Source of the DNA: Macrostomum hystrix
Taxonomy: Eukaryota; Platyhelminthes; Macrostomidae
Length of the DNA stretch: 64,000 nt
Assembly (NCBI GenBank): GCA_950097015.1
Contig: CATNEN010000015.1
Coordinates: forward strand, 2,025,188-2,089,187
Direction: 5' to 3'
Shown here: piece after piece, positions 20,859 to 35,534 of the stretch
How the letters are laid out: every line of letters starts with the position of its first letter
How positions within the stretch are numbered: position 1 is the first letter of the stretch
Notes under the pieces: generated by a model
Seen by the model: the letters and a program-made list of their open reading frames with translations, nothing else
What the model was told of the DNA's origin: nothing
Databases searched by the model: none
Translations under genes and position numbers: made by a program

Positions 20859-21356
20859 GACTACTACCTGTGTGGCTGAGACTACTACCTGCGAGGCTGA
20901 GACTACTACCTGTGTGGCTGAGACTACTACCTGTGTGGCTGAGACTACTACCTGCGTGGCTGAGACTACTACCTGTGTGGCTGAGACTACTACCTGTGTG
21001 GCTGAGACTACTACCTGCGTGGCTGAGACTACTACCTGTGTGGCTGAGACTACTACCTGCGTGGCTGAGACAACTACCTGTGTGGCTGAGACTACTACCT
21101 GTGTGGCTGAGACTACTACCTGTGTGGCTGAGACTACTTACCTGTGCGGCTGAGACTACTGTACTACCTGTGTGGCTGAGACTACTGTACTACCTGTGTG
21201 GCTGAGACTAATACCTGTGTGGCTGAGACTACTTACCTGTGTGGCTGAGACTACTGTACTACCTGTGTGGCTGAGACTACTACCTGTGTGGCTGAGACTA
21301 CTTATTTGTGTGGCTGAGACTACTACCTGTGTGGCTGAGACTACTACCTCAGAATA
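20841..21356 (+). repeat. 21-bp gene-end array behind gene C (about 24 units)
   Basis: Starts inside the final codons of gene C. The first half is regular. From 21135 several units carry insertions (GACTACTTACC, GACTACTGTACTACC, GACTAATACC) that break the 21-bp phase. It ends CTACCTCAGAATATTTAACC. Confidence 0.9.
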
Positions 21357-22554
21357 TTTAACCAGTTAGTAGTTCTTTTTATTCCAATTTTCTAAATTAC
21401 TTAGGAAATTTAAAGTTGGCTTCATGTTGATCGAAGAAAAAGATTGTGAAATACTTGAAATACTTGTGAGATCCTGAGTTTTCACTGGTCTGCTTGCTGA
21501 GAAAAACATTTGTCGAGCGGGTAAAGATCTAATACAGAAGTATGAGAAGTTTGAGTTATAACCAACAAGTTCTTAAAAACTGGTCTTAGTGTTTGAGATA
21601 AATTTCTGTATTTGGAAACAGATCGTACTAAGACTGTCTTCACTCCAACCCAATCCGTTTTTCTTCAATTCAAGCTTCCAGCCACTGAGTCTCCCACCTG
21701 AATAACTAGAGCCGTCTAGGTATGAGACAGTGCCAAATGCGTCTCTATGAGGCATATTTGAGACAGGTCACCGCTCAAGTGGCCTGTACGTCAATCAGAT
21801 TTCAGATTTACGTACCGATATCAATGCCAATTGTGCTTTTGTGCTACATTCGCAGTGATTTGAAAGTGTCGGTGACTTTTGGTTACTACGGTTCGTACAG
21901 TTTCTGTTTACTTTTGGAGGGGGTGGGTGTGCTTAGGTGGCCATCTGATTGGCTGGCGAAACCCCCATCTACGAGTACACCTTTACTCCTAGCCTTTTCT
22001 ACTCCCTCATCCGTTTTTCTTCAATCCAGGCTTTCCAGCCACTGAGTCTCACATCTGAATCTCACTGCTCCTTGACATCTCATCCATGCGTCTTACCCCA
22101 CCCGCATGAGTCTCACCCTGAGTCTACCATTCAGTGCTATAACTCAAAGCGGGTGAACGCCGCTGTAAATTTATATCTTCATGGGCGCTACTGCAAGTAG
22201 GATGCTTAGCTTGTTTCAGTCAAATGGAAAATAGCAAATGGAAATTCGCCAGTTACTCTTATGACCAGTTTCGTCCCTTTCATTTATCCGTTTCCTTGGC
22301 GACAGCTCATTGCGGCTTGAAAATAATTCGTCGAGCCGTTAGGAACAGCCGTTTAGGATGGCGGTTAGAGATTTCCATGTGGCCCGATTTTGTCTTCGAT
22401 ATATTTGCAACAAGTTGCAGCTCCTGATGCCTTCCGATTGGGTGAGACTGCTCACAGGATCACAAGTTTTACCACCTCTGGCATTTTTTGCAAGTGGTAA
22501 AATGCTTACAAGTTCTAATAGGATCTCACTGTAGGCTGCTAGCTAAATATTGAA
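21357..22554. other. Spacer between genes C and D
   Basis: No gene is recognised. A short motif is repeated at about 21660 and 22015 (TTTTTCTTCAAT followed by TTCCAGCCACTGAGTCTC). The last part holds GGTGAGACTGCTCAC (about 22441), also found upstream of gene E (about 38120), so D and E share some 5' sequence. Confidence 0.5.
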
Positions 22555-23407
22555 ATGCTTGTCAGAGTTCTGGTTGCCACCATCTGCAGTGCTGTCCTGA
22601 CTGCGGCGGCGGCTAGGATGGCTCTCTTCTCCTACATCGGCTGCTTCAAGGACAACTATCAAAGCGTCAGAGCGCTGAATGGGCTGCAGGAAGTGAGCAC
22701 ACTTGGTGAATTGGCTTACAAAGATTTGGGCGCCATACGAAGCAACTCCAGCATGTCGCATGAGCTCTGCAGCAAAGTCTGCTCACTCGGCGGATTCCCG
22801 TACTTTGGTGTGCAGTACAGCTACCACTGCTTCTGCGGCCTGTCCTACACGCTCTACGGAGTGGCCAACGAGACAGACTGCAACATGAACTGCTCAGGAA
22901 ACTCGGAACAGAAATGCGGAGGAGCCAACCGTAATTCCGTGTTTGCCCAGTCCTATCCATGTGAGCCATTCATTATCCCGTTAGCTGGACAAAATGTCAA
23001 ACAACTGAGTGTGGAATGCAGCGATAGTTTAGAATGACATTCGACGCATTGCACCATTCTAGGTAATGCAGTGACCCTAACCAAAAAGCCTGACGCATAC
23101 CTTCTGGCAATGTTGAAAGATTTTTGGAAAGAAAGAATCGTTGACTGGTAGGTACTTGCTGCCTTTCAGATAAAGCATTGTTTTTTGTAAGACACCAATG
23201 CCCAGCCTGACGGTCGTGTCAGCGAACGCTTCATTCTGGACACGAGCGGTCAAGATCAGCTTTGAATGCGTTGCTCAGTGCCATGCCAGCGCTGACTGCC
23301 AGGCTGTGATTTTCTCTGAGCAGCAGCAGCTGTGCCACCTGCTCAGCTTTGCCTACCCACCTGCCAGCCTGAGCAGCATTCCCGGAAACTACTACCTGCG
23401 AGGCTGA
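22555..23407 (+). CDS. Gene D: WSC-PAN gene with probable frameshift in exon 2
   Basis: Exon 1 (22555-22960) begins MLVRVLVATICSAVLTAAAA (signal peptide) and carries an intact WSC domain (FSYIGCFKDN, LCSKVCSLGGFPYFGVQYS, CFCGLSY, CGGANRNSVFAQSYP). The donor CAT/GTGAGC is phase 1. The natural acceptor (CCTTTCAG, exon from 23170) leads into a frame that stops at 23210, one base out of register with the PAN frame (MPSLTVVSANASFWTRAVKI..CVAQC..CHLLSFAYPP..GNYYLRG, ending at 23407). Either a one-base lesion disables the PAN domain or an unseen splice form is used. The product may be a WSC-only secreted protein. Its stop region is the seed of the 12-kb array. Confidence 0.7.
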
Positions 23408-26400
23408 GACTGCTACCTGCTTGAATAAGACTAGTACCTGATTGAATGAGACTAGTACCTGATTGAATGAGACTAGTACCTGATTGAATGAGACTAGTAC
23501 CTGATTGAATGAGACTAGTACCTGATTGAATGAGACTAGTACCTGATTGGATGAGACTAGTACCTGATTGGATGAGACTAGTACCTGATTGAATGAGACT
23601 AGTACCTGATTGGATGAGACTAGTACCTGGTTGATTGAGACTAGTACCTGATTGAATGAGACTAGTACCTGATTGGATGAGACTAGTACCTGATTGGATG
23701 AGACTAGTACCTGATTGAATGAGACTAGTACCTGATTGAATGAGACTAGTACCTGATTGAATGAGACTAGTACCTGGTTGAATGAGACTAGTACCTGATT
23801 GAATGAGACTAGTACCTGATTGGATGAGACTAGTACCTGGTTAAATGAGACTAGTACCTGATTGAATGAGACTAGTACCTGATTGGATGAGACTAGTACC
23901 TGATTGGATGAGACTAGTACCTGATTGAATGAGACTAGTACCTGATTGAATGAGACTAGTACCTGATTGGATGAGACTAGTACCTGATTGGATGAGACTA
24001 GTACCTGATTGGATGAGACTAGTACCTGGTTGAATAACACTAGTACCTGATTGAATGAGACTAGTACCTGATTGAATGAGACTAGTACCTGATTTAATGA
24101 GACTAGTACCTGATTGAATGAGACTAGTACCTGATCGAATGACACTAGTACCTGATCGAATGAGACTAGTACCTGATCGAATGAGACTAGTACCTGATTG
24201 AATGAGACTAGTACCTGATCGAATGACACTAGTACCTGATCGAATGAGACTAGTACCTGATTGAATGAGACTAGTACCTGCTTGAATAACACTAGTACCT
24301 GATTGAATGAGACTAGTACCTGCTTGAATGAGACTAGTACCTGATTGAATGAGACTAGTACCTGATCGAATGACACTAGTACCTGATCGAATGAGACTAG
24401 TACCTGATTGAATGAGACTAGTACCTGCTTGAATAACACTAGTACCTGATTGAATGAGACTAGTACCTGCTTGAATAACACTAGTACCTGATTGAATGAG
24501 ACTAGTACCTGCTTGAATAACACTAGTACCTGCTTGAATGAGACTAGTACCTGATTGAATGAGACTAGTACCTGCTTGAATAACACTAGTACCTGATTGA
24601 ATGAGACTAGTACCTGCTTGGATGAGACTAGTACCTGCTTGAATAACACTAGTACCTGATCGAATGAGACTAGTACCTGATTGAATGAGACTAGTACCTG
24701 ATTGGATGAGACTAGTACCTGATTGGATGAGACTAGTACCTGGTTGAATGAGACTAGTACCTGCTTGAATAACACTAGTACCTGATTGGATGAGACTAGT
24801 ACCTGATCGAATGAGACTAGTACCTGATTGAATGAGACTAGTACCTGATTGGATGAGACTAGTACCTGATCGAATGAGACTAGTACCTGATTGAATGAGA
24901 CTAGTACCTGATCGAATGAGACTAGTACCTGATTGGATGAGACTAGTACCTGGTTGAATGAGACTAGTACCTGATTGAATGAGACTAGTACCTGATTGGA
25001 TGAGACTAGTACCTGATTGAATGAGACTAGTACCTGATTGAATGAGACTAGTACCTGGTTGGATGAGACTAGTACCTGATTTAATGAGACTAGTACCTGA
25101 TTGAATGACACTAGTACCTGCTTGAATAACACTAGTACCTGATTGAATGAGACTAGTACCTGATTGAATGAGACTAGTACCTGATCGAATGAGACTAGTA
25201 CCTGATTGGATGAGACTAGTACCTGGTTGAATGAGACTAGTACCTGATTGAATGAGACTAGTACCTGATTGGATGAGACTAGTACCTGATTTAATGAGAC
25301 TAGTACCTGATTGAATGAGACTAGTACCTGGTTGGATGAGACTAGTACCTGATTTAATGAGACTAGTACCTGATTGAATGACACTAGTACCTGGTTGAAT
25401 GAGACTAGTACCTGGTTGAATGAGACTAGTACCTGGTTGAATGAGACTAGTACCTGATTTAATGAGACTAGTACCTGATTGGATGAGACTAGTACCTGGT
25501 TGAATGAGACTAGTACCTGCTTGAATAACACTAGTACCTGATTGAATGAGACTAGTACCTGATCGAATGAGACTAGTACCTGATTGAATGAGACTAGTAC
25601 CTGATCGAATGAGACTAGTACCTGATTGAATGAGACTAGTACCTGATCGAATGAGACTAGTACCTGATTGGATGAGACTAGTACCTGGTTGGATGAGACT
25701 AGTACCTGGTTGAATGAGACTAGTACCTGATTGAATGAGACTAGTACCTGATTGGATGAGACTAGTACCTGCTTGAATGAGACTAGTACCTGCTTGAATA
25801 ACACTAGTACCTGATTGAATGAGACTAGTACCTGCTTGAATAACACTAGTACCTGCTTGAATAACACTAGTACCTGATTGAATGAGACTAGTACCTGATT
25901 TAATGAGACTAGTACCTGATTGAATGAGACTAGTACCTGATTGGATGAGACTAGTACCTGCTTGAATGAGACTAGTACCTGCTTGAATAACACTAGTACC
26001 TGATTGAATGAGACTAGTACCTGATTTAATGAGACTAGTACCTGCTTGAATAACACTAGTACCTGATTTAATGAGACTAGTACCTGATTTAATGAGACTA
26101 GTACCTGATTGAATGAGACTAGTACCTGGTTGAATGAGTCTAGTACCTGATTGAATGAGACTAGTACCTGATTGGATGAGACTAGTACCTGATTGGATGA
26201 GACTAGTACCTGGTTGAATGAGACTAGTACCTGATTTAATGAGACTAGTACCTGATTGAATGAGACTAGTACCTGGTTGAATGAGACTAGTACCTGATTG
26301 AATGAGACTAGTACCTGATTGGATGAGACTAGTACCTGGTTGAATGAGACTAGTACCTGATTGAATGAGACTAGTACCTGATTGGATGAGACTAGTACCT

Positions 26401-29400
26401 GATTGGATGAGACTAGTACCTGATTGAATGAGACTAGTACCTGATTGAATGAGACTAGTACCTGATTGGATGAGACTAGTACCTGATTGGATGAGACTAG
26501 TACCTGGTTGAATGAGACTAGTACCTGCTTGAATAACACTAGTACCTGATTGAATGAGACTAGTACCTGATCGAATGAGACTAGTACCTGATTGAATGAG
26601 ACTAGTACCTGATTGAATGAGACTAGTACCTGATTGGATGAGACTAGTACCTGATTGGATGAGACTAGTACCTGATTGGATGAGACTAGTACCTGATTGA
26701 ATGAGACTAGTACCTGCTTGAATGAGACTAGTACCTGATTGAATGAGACTAGTACCTGATTGAATGAGACTAGTACCTGATTTAATGAGACTAGTACCTG
26801 ATTGAATGAGACTAGTACCTGATCGAATGACACTAGTACCTGATTGAATGAGACTAGTACCTGCTTGAATGAGACTAGTACCTGCTTGAATAACACTAGT
26901 ACCTGATTGAATGAGACTAGTACCTGCTTGAATGAGACTAGTACCTGATTGAATAACACTAGTACCTGATTGAATGAGACTAGTACCTGATTGAATGAGA
27001 CTAGTACCTGCTTGAATAACACTAGTACCTGATTGAATGAGACTAGTACCTGATTGAATGAGACTAGTACCTGCTTGAATAACACTAGTACCTGATTGAA
27101 TGAGACTAGTACCTGCTTGAATAACACTAGTACCTGATTGAATGAGACTAGTACCTGCTTGAATAACACTAGTACCTGATTGAATGAGACTAGTACCTGC
27201 TTGAATGAGACTAGTACCTGCTTGAATAACACTAGTACCTGATTGAATGAGACTAGTACCTGATTGAATGAGACTAGTACCTGATTGAATGAGACTAGTA
27301 CCTGCTTGAATAACACTAGTACCTGATTGAATGAGACTAGTACCTGGTTGAATGAGACTAGTACCTGCTTGAATAACACTAGTACCTGATCGAATGAGAC
27401 TAGTACCTGATTGAATGAGACTAGTACCTGCTTGAATAACACTAGTACCTGATTGAATGAGACTAGTACCTGGTTGAATGAGACTAGTACCTGCTTGAAT
27501 AACACTAGTACCTGATCGAATGAGACTAGTACCTGATTGAATGAGACTAGTACCTGATCGAATGAGACTAGTACCTGATTGAATGAGACTAGTACCTGAT
27601 CGAATGACACTAGTACCTGATCGAATGAGACTAGTACCTGATTGAATGAGACTAGTACCTGCTTGAATAACACTAGTACCTGATTGAATGAGACTAGTAC
27701 CTGCTTGAATGAGACTAGTACCTGATTGAATGAGACTAGTACCTGCTTGAATAACACTAGTACCTGATTGAATGAGACTAGTACCTGATCGAATGACACT
27801 AGTACCTGATCGAATGAGACTAGTACCTGATTGAATGAGACTAGTACCTGATCGAATGACACTAGTACCTGATCGAATGAGACTAGTACCTGATCGAATG
27901 AGACTAGTACCTGATTGAATGAGACTAGTACCTGATCGAATGACACTAGTACCTGATCGAATGAGACTAGTACCTGATTGAATGAGACTAGTACCTGCTT
28001 GAATAACACTAGTACCTGATTGAATGAGACTAGTACCTGCTTGAATGAGACTAGTACCTGATTGAATGAGACTAGTACCTGGTTGAATGAGACTAGTACC
28101 TGGTTGAATGAGACTAGTACCTGCTTGAATAACACTAGTACCTGATTGAATGAGACTAGTACCTGATTGAATGAGACTAGTACCTGATCGAATGAGACTA
28201 GTACCTGATTGGATGAGACTAGTACCTGATTGGATGAGACTAGTACCTGATTGAATGAGACTAGTACCTGCTTGAATGAGACTAGTACCTGATTGAATGA
28301 GACTAGTACCTGATTGAATGAGACTAGTACCTGATTTAATGAGACTAGTACCTGATTGAATGAGACTAGTACCTGATCGAATGACACTAGTACCTGATCG
28401 AATGAGACTAGTACCTGATTGAATGAGACTAGTACCTGCTTGAATAACACTAGTACCTGATTGAATGAGACTAGTACCTGATTGAATGAGACTAGTACCT
28501 GATCGAATGAGACTAGTACCTGATTGAATGAGACTAGTACCTGATCGAATGACACTAGTACCTGCTTGAATGAGACTAGTACCTGATTGAATAAGACTAG
28601 TACCTGCTTGAATAACACTAGTACCTGATTGAATGAGACTAGTACCTGCTTGAATGAGACTAGTACCTGATTGAATGAGACTAGTACCTGCTTGAATGAG
28701 ACTAGTACCTGATTGAATGAGACTAGTACCTGCTTGAATAACACTAGTACCTGATTTAATGAGACTAGTACCTGATTGAATGAGACTAGTACCTGCTTGA
28801 ATGAGACTAGTACCTGCTTGAATAACACTAGTACCTGATTGAATGAGACTAGTACCTGCTTGAATGAGACTAGTACCTGATTGAATGAGACTAGTACCTG
28901 ATTGAATGAGACTAGTACCTGATTTAATGAGACTAGTACCTGATTGAATGAGACTAGTACCTGATCGAATGACACTAGTACCTGATCGAATGAGACTAGT
29001 ACCTGATTGAATGAGACTAGTACCTGATCGAATGAGACTAGTACCTGATTGAATGAGACTAGTACCTGATCGAATGACACTAGTACCTGATCGAATGAGA
29101 CTAGTACCTGATTGAATGAGACTAGTACCTGATCGAATGAGACTAGTACCTGATTGAATGAGACTAGTACCTGCTTGAATAACACTAGTACCTGATTGAA
29201 TGAGACTAGTACCTGATTGAATGAGACTAGTACCTGATCGAATGAGACTAGTACCTGATTGAATGAGACTAGTACCTGATCGAATGACACTAGTACCTGA
29301 TCGAATGAGACTAGTACCTGATTGAATGAGACTAGTACCTGCTTGAATAACACTAGTACCTGATTGAATGAGACTAGTACCTGATTGAATGAGACTAGTA

Positions 29401-32400
29401 CCTGCTTGAATAACACTAGTACCTGATTGAATGAGACTAGTACCTGATTGAATGAGACTAGTACCTGATCGAATGAGACTAGTACCTGATTGAATGAGAC
29501 TAGTACCTGATCGAATGACACTAGTACCTGATCGAATGAGACTAGTACCTGATTGAATGAGACTAGTACCTGCTTGAATAACACTAGTACCTGATTGAAT
29601 GAGACTAGTACCTGATTGAATGAGACTAGTACCTGCTTGAATAACACTAGTACCTGCTTGAATGAGACTAGTACCTGATTGAATGAGACTAGTACCTGCT
29701 TGAATAACACTAGTACCTGATTGAATGAGACTAGTACCTGCTTGAATAACACTAGTACCTGATTGAATGAGACTAGTACCTGCTTGAATGAGACTAGTAC
29801 CTGCTTGAATAACACTAGTACCTGATTGAATGAGACTAGTACCTGATCGAATGAGACTAGTACCTGATTGAATGAGACTAGTACCTGATCGAATGACACT
29901 AGTACCTGATCGAATGAGACTAGTACCTGATTGAATGAGACTAGTACCTGCTTGAATAACACTAGTACCTGATTGAATGAGACTAGTACCTGCTTGAATG
30001 AGACTAGTACCTGATTGAATGAGACTAGTACCTGCTTGAATAACACTAGTACCTGATTGAATGAGACTAGTACCTGCTTGAATAACACTAGTACCTGATT
30101 GAATGAGACTAGTACCTGCTTGAATAACACTAGTACCTGATTGAATGAGACTAGTACCTGATCGAATGACACTAGTACCTGATCGAATGAGACTAGTACC
30201 TGATTGAATGAGACTAGTACCTGCTTGAATAACACTAGTACCTGGTTGAATGAGACTAGTACCTGCTTGAATAACACTAGTACCTGATTGAATGAGACTA
30301 GTACCTGCTTGAATAACACTAGTACCTGATTGAATAACACTAGTACCTGCTTGAATAACACTAGTACCTGATCGAATGAGACTAGTACCTGATTGAATGA
30401 GACTAGTACCTGCTTGAATAACACTAGTACCTGATTGAATGAGACTAGTACCTGCTTGAATGAGACTAGTACCTGCTTGAATAACACTAGTACCTGATTG
30501 AATGAGACTAGTACCTGCTTGAATGAGACTAGTACCTGCTTGAATAACACTAGTACCTGATCGAATGAGACTAGTACCTGCTTGAATGAGACTAGTACCT
30601 GCTTGAATAACACTAGTACCTGATTGAATGAGACTAGTACCTGCTTGAATAACACTAGTACCTGATTGAATGAGACTAGTACCTGCTTGAATGAGACTAG
30701 TACCTGCTTGAATAACACTAGTACCTGATCGAATGAGACTAGTACCTGATTGAATGAGACTAGTACCTGCTTGAATAACACTAGTACCTGATTGAATGAG
30801 ACTAGTACCTGCTTGAATGAGACTAGTACCTGCTTGAATAACACTAGTACCTGATCGAATGAGACTAGTACCTGATTGAATGAGACTAGTACCTGCTTGA
30901 ATAACACTAGTACCTGATTGAATGAGACTAGTACCTGATTGAATGAGACTAGTACCTGATCGAATGAGACTAGTACCTGATTGAATGAGACTAGTACCTG
31001 ATCGAATGACACTAGTACCTGATCGAATGAGACTAGTACCTGATTGAATGAGACTAGTACCTGCTTGAATAACACTAGTACCTGATTGAATGAGACTAGT
31101 ACCTGCTTGAATGAGACTAGTACCTGATTGAATGAGACTAGTACCTGCTTGAATAACACTAGTACCTGATTGAATGAGACTAGTACCTGCTTGAATGAGA
31201 CTAGTACCTGCTTGAATAACACTAGTACCTGATTGAATGAGACTAGTACCTGATTTAATGAGACTAGTACCTGATTGAATGAGACTAGTACCTGCTTGAA
31301 TGAGACTAGTACCTGCTTGAATAACACTAGTACCTGATTGAATGAGACTAGTACCTGCTTGAATGAGACTAGTACCTGCTTGAATAACACTAGTACCTGA
31401 TCGAATGAGACTAGTACCTGATTGAATGAGACTAGTACCTGCTTGAATAACACTAGTACCTGATTGAATGAGACTAGTACCTGGTTGAATGAGACTAGTA
31501 CCTGCTTGAATGAGACTAGTACCTGATCGAATGAGACTAGTACCTGATTGAATGAGACTAGTACCTGCTTGAATGAGACTAGTACCTGATTGAATAACAC
31601 TAGTACCTGATTGAATGAGACTAGTACCTGCTTGAATGAGACTAGTACCTGCTTGAATGAGACTAGTACCTGCTTGAATAACACTAGTACCTGCTTGAAT
31701 AACACTAGTACCTGATTGAATGAGACTAGTACCTGCTTGAATGAGACTAGTACCTGCTTGAATAACACTAGTACCTGATTGAATGAGACTAGTACCTGCT
31801 TGAATAACACTAGTACCTGATTGAATGAGACTAGTACCTGCTTGAATGAGACTAGTACCTGCTTGAATAACACTAGTACCTGCTTGAATGAGACTAGTAC
31901 CTGATTGAATGAGACTAGTAACTGCTTGAATAACACTAGTACCTGATTGAATGAGACTAGTACCTGATCGAATGACACTAGTACCTGATCGAATGAGACT
32001 AGTACCTGATTGAATGAGACTAGTACCTGCTTGAATAACACTAGTACCTGATTGAATGAGACTAGTACCTGCTTGAATGAGACTAGTACCTGATTGAATG
32101 AGACTAGTACCTGCTTGAATAACACTAGTACCTGATTGAATGAGACTAGTACCTGATCGAATGACACTAGTACCTGATCGAATGAGACTAGTACCTGATT
32201 GAATGAGACTAGTACCTGCTTGAATAACACTAGTACCTGATTGAATGAGACTAGTACCTGCTTGAATGAGACTAGTACCTGCTTGAATAACACTAGTACC
32301 TGATTGAATGAGACTAGTACCTGCTTGAATAACACTAGTACCTGATTGAATGAGACTAGTACCTGATCGAATGACACTAGTACCTGATCGAATGAGACTA

Positions 32401-35400
32401 GTACCTGATTGAATGAGACTAGTACCTGCTTGAATGAGACTAGTACCTGCTTGAATGAGACTAGTACCTGCTTGGATGAGACTAGTACCTGCTTGAATGA
32501 GACTAGTACCTGCTTGAATGAGACTAGTACCTGCTTGAATGAGACTAGTACCTGCTTGAATAACACTAGTACCTGATTGAATGAGACTAGTACCTGCTTG
32601 AATGAGACTAGTACCTGCTTGAATAACACTAGTACCTGATTGAATGAGACTAGTACCTGATCGAATGAGACTAGTACCTGATTGAATGAGACTAGTACCT
32701 GCTTGAATAACACTAGTACCTGATTGAATGAGACTAGTACCTGGTTGAATGAGACTAGTACCTGCTTGAATAACACTAGTACCTGATCGAATGAGACTAG
32801 TACCTGATTGAATGAGACTAGTACCTGATCGAATGAGACTAGTACCTGATTGAATGAGACTAGTACCTGATCGAATGACACTAGTACCTGATCGAATGAG
32901 ACTAGTACCTGATTGAATGAGACTAGTACCTGCTTGAATAACACTAGTACCTGATTGAATGAGACTAGTACCTGATTGAATGAGACTAGTACCTGATTGA
33001 ATGAGACTAGTACCTGCTTGAATAACACTAGTACCTGATTGAATGAGACTAGTACCTGATCGAATGACACTAGTACCTGATTGAATGAGACTAGTACCTG
33101 ATTGAATGAGACTAGTACCTGATTGAATGAGACTAGTACCTGCTTGAATAACACTAGTACCTGATTGAATGAGACTAGTACCTGATCGAATAACACTAGT
33201 ACCTGATTGAATGAGACTAGTACCTGCTTGAATAACACTAGTACCTGATTGAATGAGACTAGTACCTGATTGAATGAGACTAGTACCTGATTGAATGAGA
33301 CTAGTACCTGCTTGAATAACACTAGTACCTGATTGAATGAGACTAGTACCTGCTTGAATGAGACTAGTACCTGCTTGAATAACACTAGTACCTGCTTGAA
33401 TGAGACTAGTACCTGATTGAATGACACTAGTACCTGATCGAATGAGACTAGTACCTGCTTGAATGAGACTAGTACCTGCTTGAATAACACTAGTACCTGA
33501 TTGAATGAGACTAGTACCTGATCGAATGACACTAGTACCTGATCGAATGAGACTAGTACCTGATTGAATGAGACTAGTACCTGCTTGAATAACACTAGTA
33601 CCTGATCGAATGACACTAGTACCTGATCGAATGAGACTAGTACCTGATTGAATGAGACTAGTACCTGCTTGAATAACACTAGTACCTGATTGAATGAGAC
33701 TAGTACCTGCTTGAATAACACTAGTACCTGATTGAATGAGACTAGTACCTGCTTGAATGAGACTAGTACCTGCTTGAATAACACTAGTACCTGATTGAAT
33801 GAGACTAGTACCTGCTTGAATGAGACTAGTACCTGCTTGAATAACACTAGTACCTGATTGAATGAGACTAGTACCTGCTTGAATGAGACTAGTACCTGCT
33901 TGAATAACACTAGTACCTGATTGAATGAGACTAGTACCTGATCGAATGACACTAGTACCTGATCGAATGAGACTAGTACCTGATTGAATGAGACTAGTAC
34001 CTGCTTGAATAACACTAGTACCTGATCGAATGACACTAGTACCTGATCGAATGAGACTAGTACCTGATCGAATGACACTAGTACCTGATCGAATGAGACT
34101 AGTACCTGATTGAATGAGACTAGTACCTGATCGAATGACACTAGTACCTGATCGAATGAGACTAGTACCTGATCGAATGACACTAGTACCTGATCGAATG
34201 ACACTAGTACCTGATCGAATGAGACTAGTACCTGATTGAATGAGACTAGTACCTGATCGAATGACACTAGTACCTGATTGAATGAGACTAGTACCTGATC
34301 GAATGACACTAGTACCTGATCGAATGAGACTAGTACCTGATTGAATGAGACTAGTACCTGCTTGAATAACACTAGTACCTGATTGAATGACACTAGTACC
34401 TGCTTGAATAACACTAGTACCTGATTGAATGAGACTAGTACCTGATTGAATGAGACTAGTACCTGATTGAATGAGACTAGTACCTGCTTGAATAACACTA
34501 GTACCTGATTGAATGAGACTAGTACCTGCTTGAATGAGACTAGTACCTGCTTGAATAACACTAGTACCTGATTGAATGAGACTAGTACCTGCTTGAATGA
34601 GACTAGTACCTGCTTGAATAACACTAGTACCTGATTGAATGAGACTAGTACCTGCTTGAATAACACTAGTACCTGATTGAATGAGACTAGTACCTGCTTG
34701 AATAACACTAGTACCTGATTGAATGAGACTATTACCTGATCGAATGACACTAGTACCTGATCGAATGAGACTAGTACCTGATTGAATGAGACTAGTACCT
34801 GCTTGAATAACACTAGTACCTGATTGAATGAGACTAGTACCTGATTGAATGAGACTAGTACCTGCTTGAATAACACTAGTACCTGATTGAATGAGACTAG
34901 TACCTGATCGAATGACACTAGTACCTGATCGAATGAGACTAGTACCTGATTGAATGAGACTAGTACCTGCTTGAATAACACTAGTACCTGATTGAATGAG
35001 ACTAGTACCTGCTTGAATGAGACTAGTACCTGATTGAATGAGACTAGTACCTGCTTGAATAACACTAGTACCTGATTGAATGAGACTAGTACCTGATCGA
35101 ATGACACTAGTACCTGATCGAATGAGACTAGTACCTGATTGAATGAGACTAGTACCTGCTTGAATAACACTAGTACCTGATTGAATGAGACTAGTACCTG
35201 CTTGAATGAGACTAGTACCTGCTTGAATAACACTAGTACCTGATTGAATGAGACTAGTACCTGCTTGAATAACACTAGTACCTGATTGAATGAGACTTGT
35301 ACCTGCTTGAATGAGACTAGTACCTGCTTGAATGAGACTAGTACCTGCTTGAATAACACTAGTACCTGATTGAATGAGACTAGTACCTGATTGAATGAGA

Positions 35401-35534
35401 CTAGTACCTGATTGAATGAGACTAGTACCTGATTGAATGAGACTAGTACCTGCTTGAATGAGACTAGTACCTGCTTGAATGAGACTAGTACCTGCTTGAA
35501 TGAGACTAGTACCTGATTGAATGAGACTACTACC
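23387..35534. repeat. Giant 21-bp array, about 12.1 kb and 578 units, behind gene D
   Basis: It begins in the final GNYYLRG codons of gene D, passes through one transitional unit (D-C-Y-L-L-E-stop) and settles into units that read D-stop-Y-L-I-E-stop in the gene frame. Each unit holds the palindrome ACTAGT, so all three plus frames are closed in almost every unit. Two minus frames stay open nearly throughout (repeating VLVSFNQ and GTSLIQS) with no Met codon. Variants at the CTGATTGAATGAG part (GATTGG, GGTTGA, GATTTA, GATCGA, CTTGAATAACAC) are ordered into higher blocks. The left third is rich in GATTGG and GGTTGA types, while the right two thirds are rich in CTTGAATAACAC and GATCGAATGACAC types. 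Confidence 0.95.
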
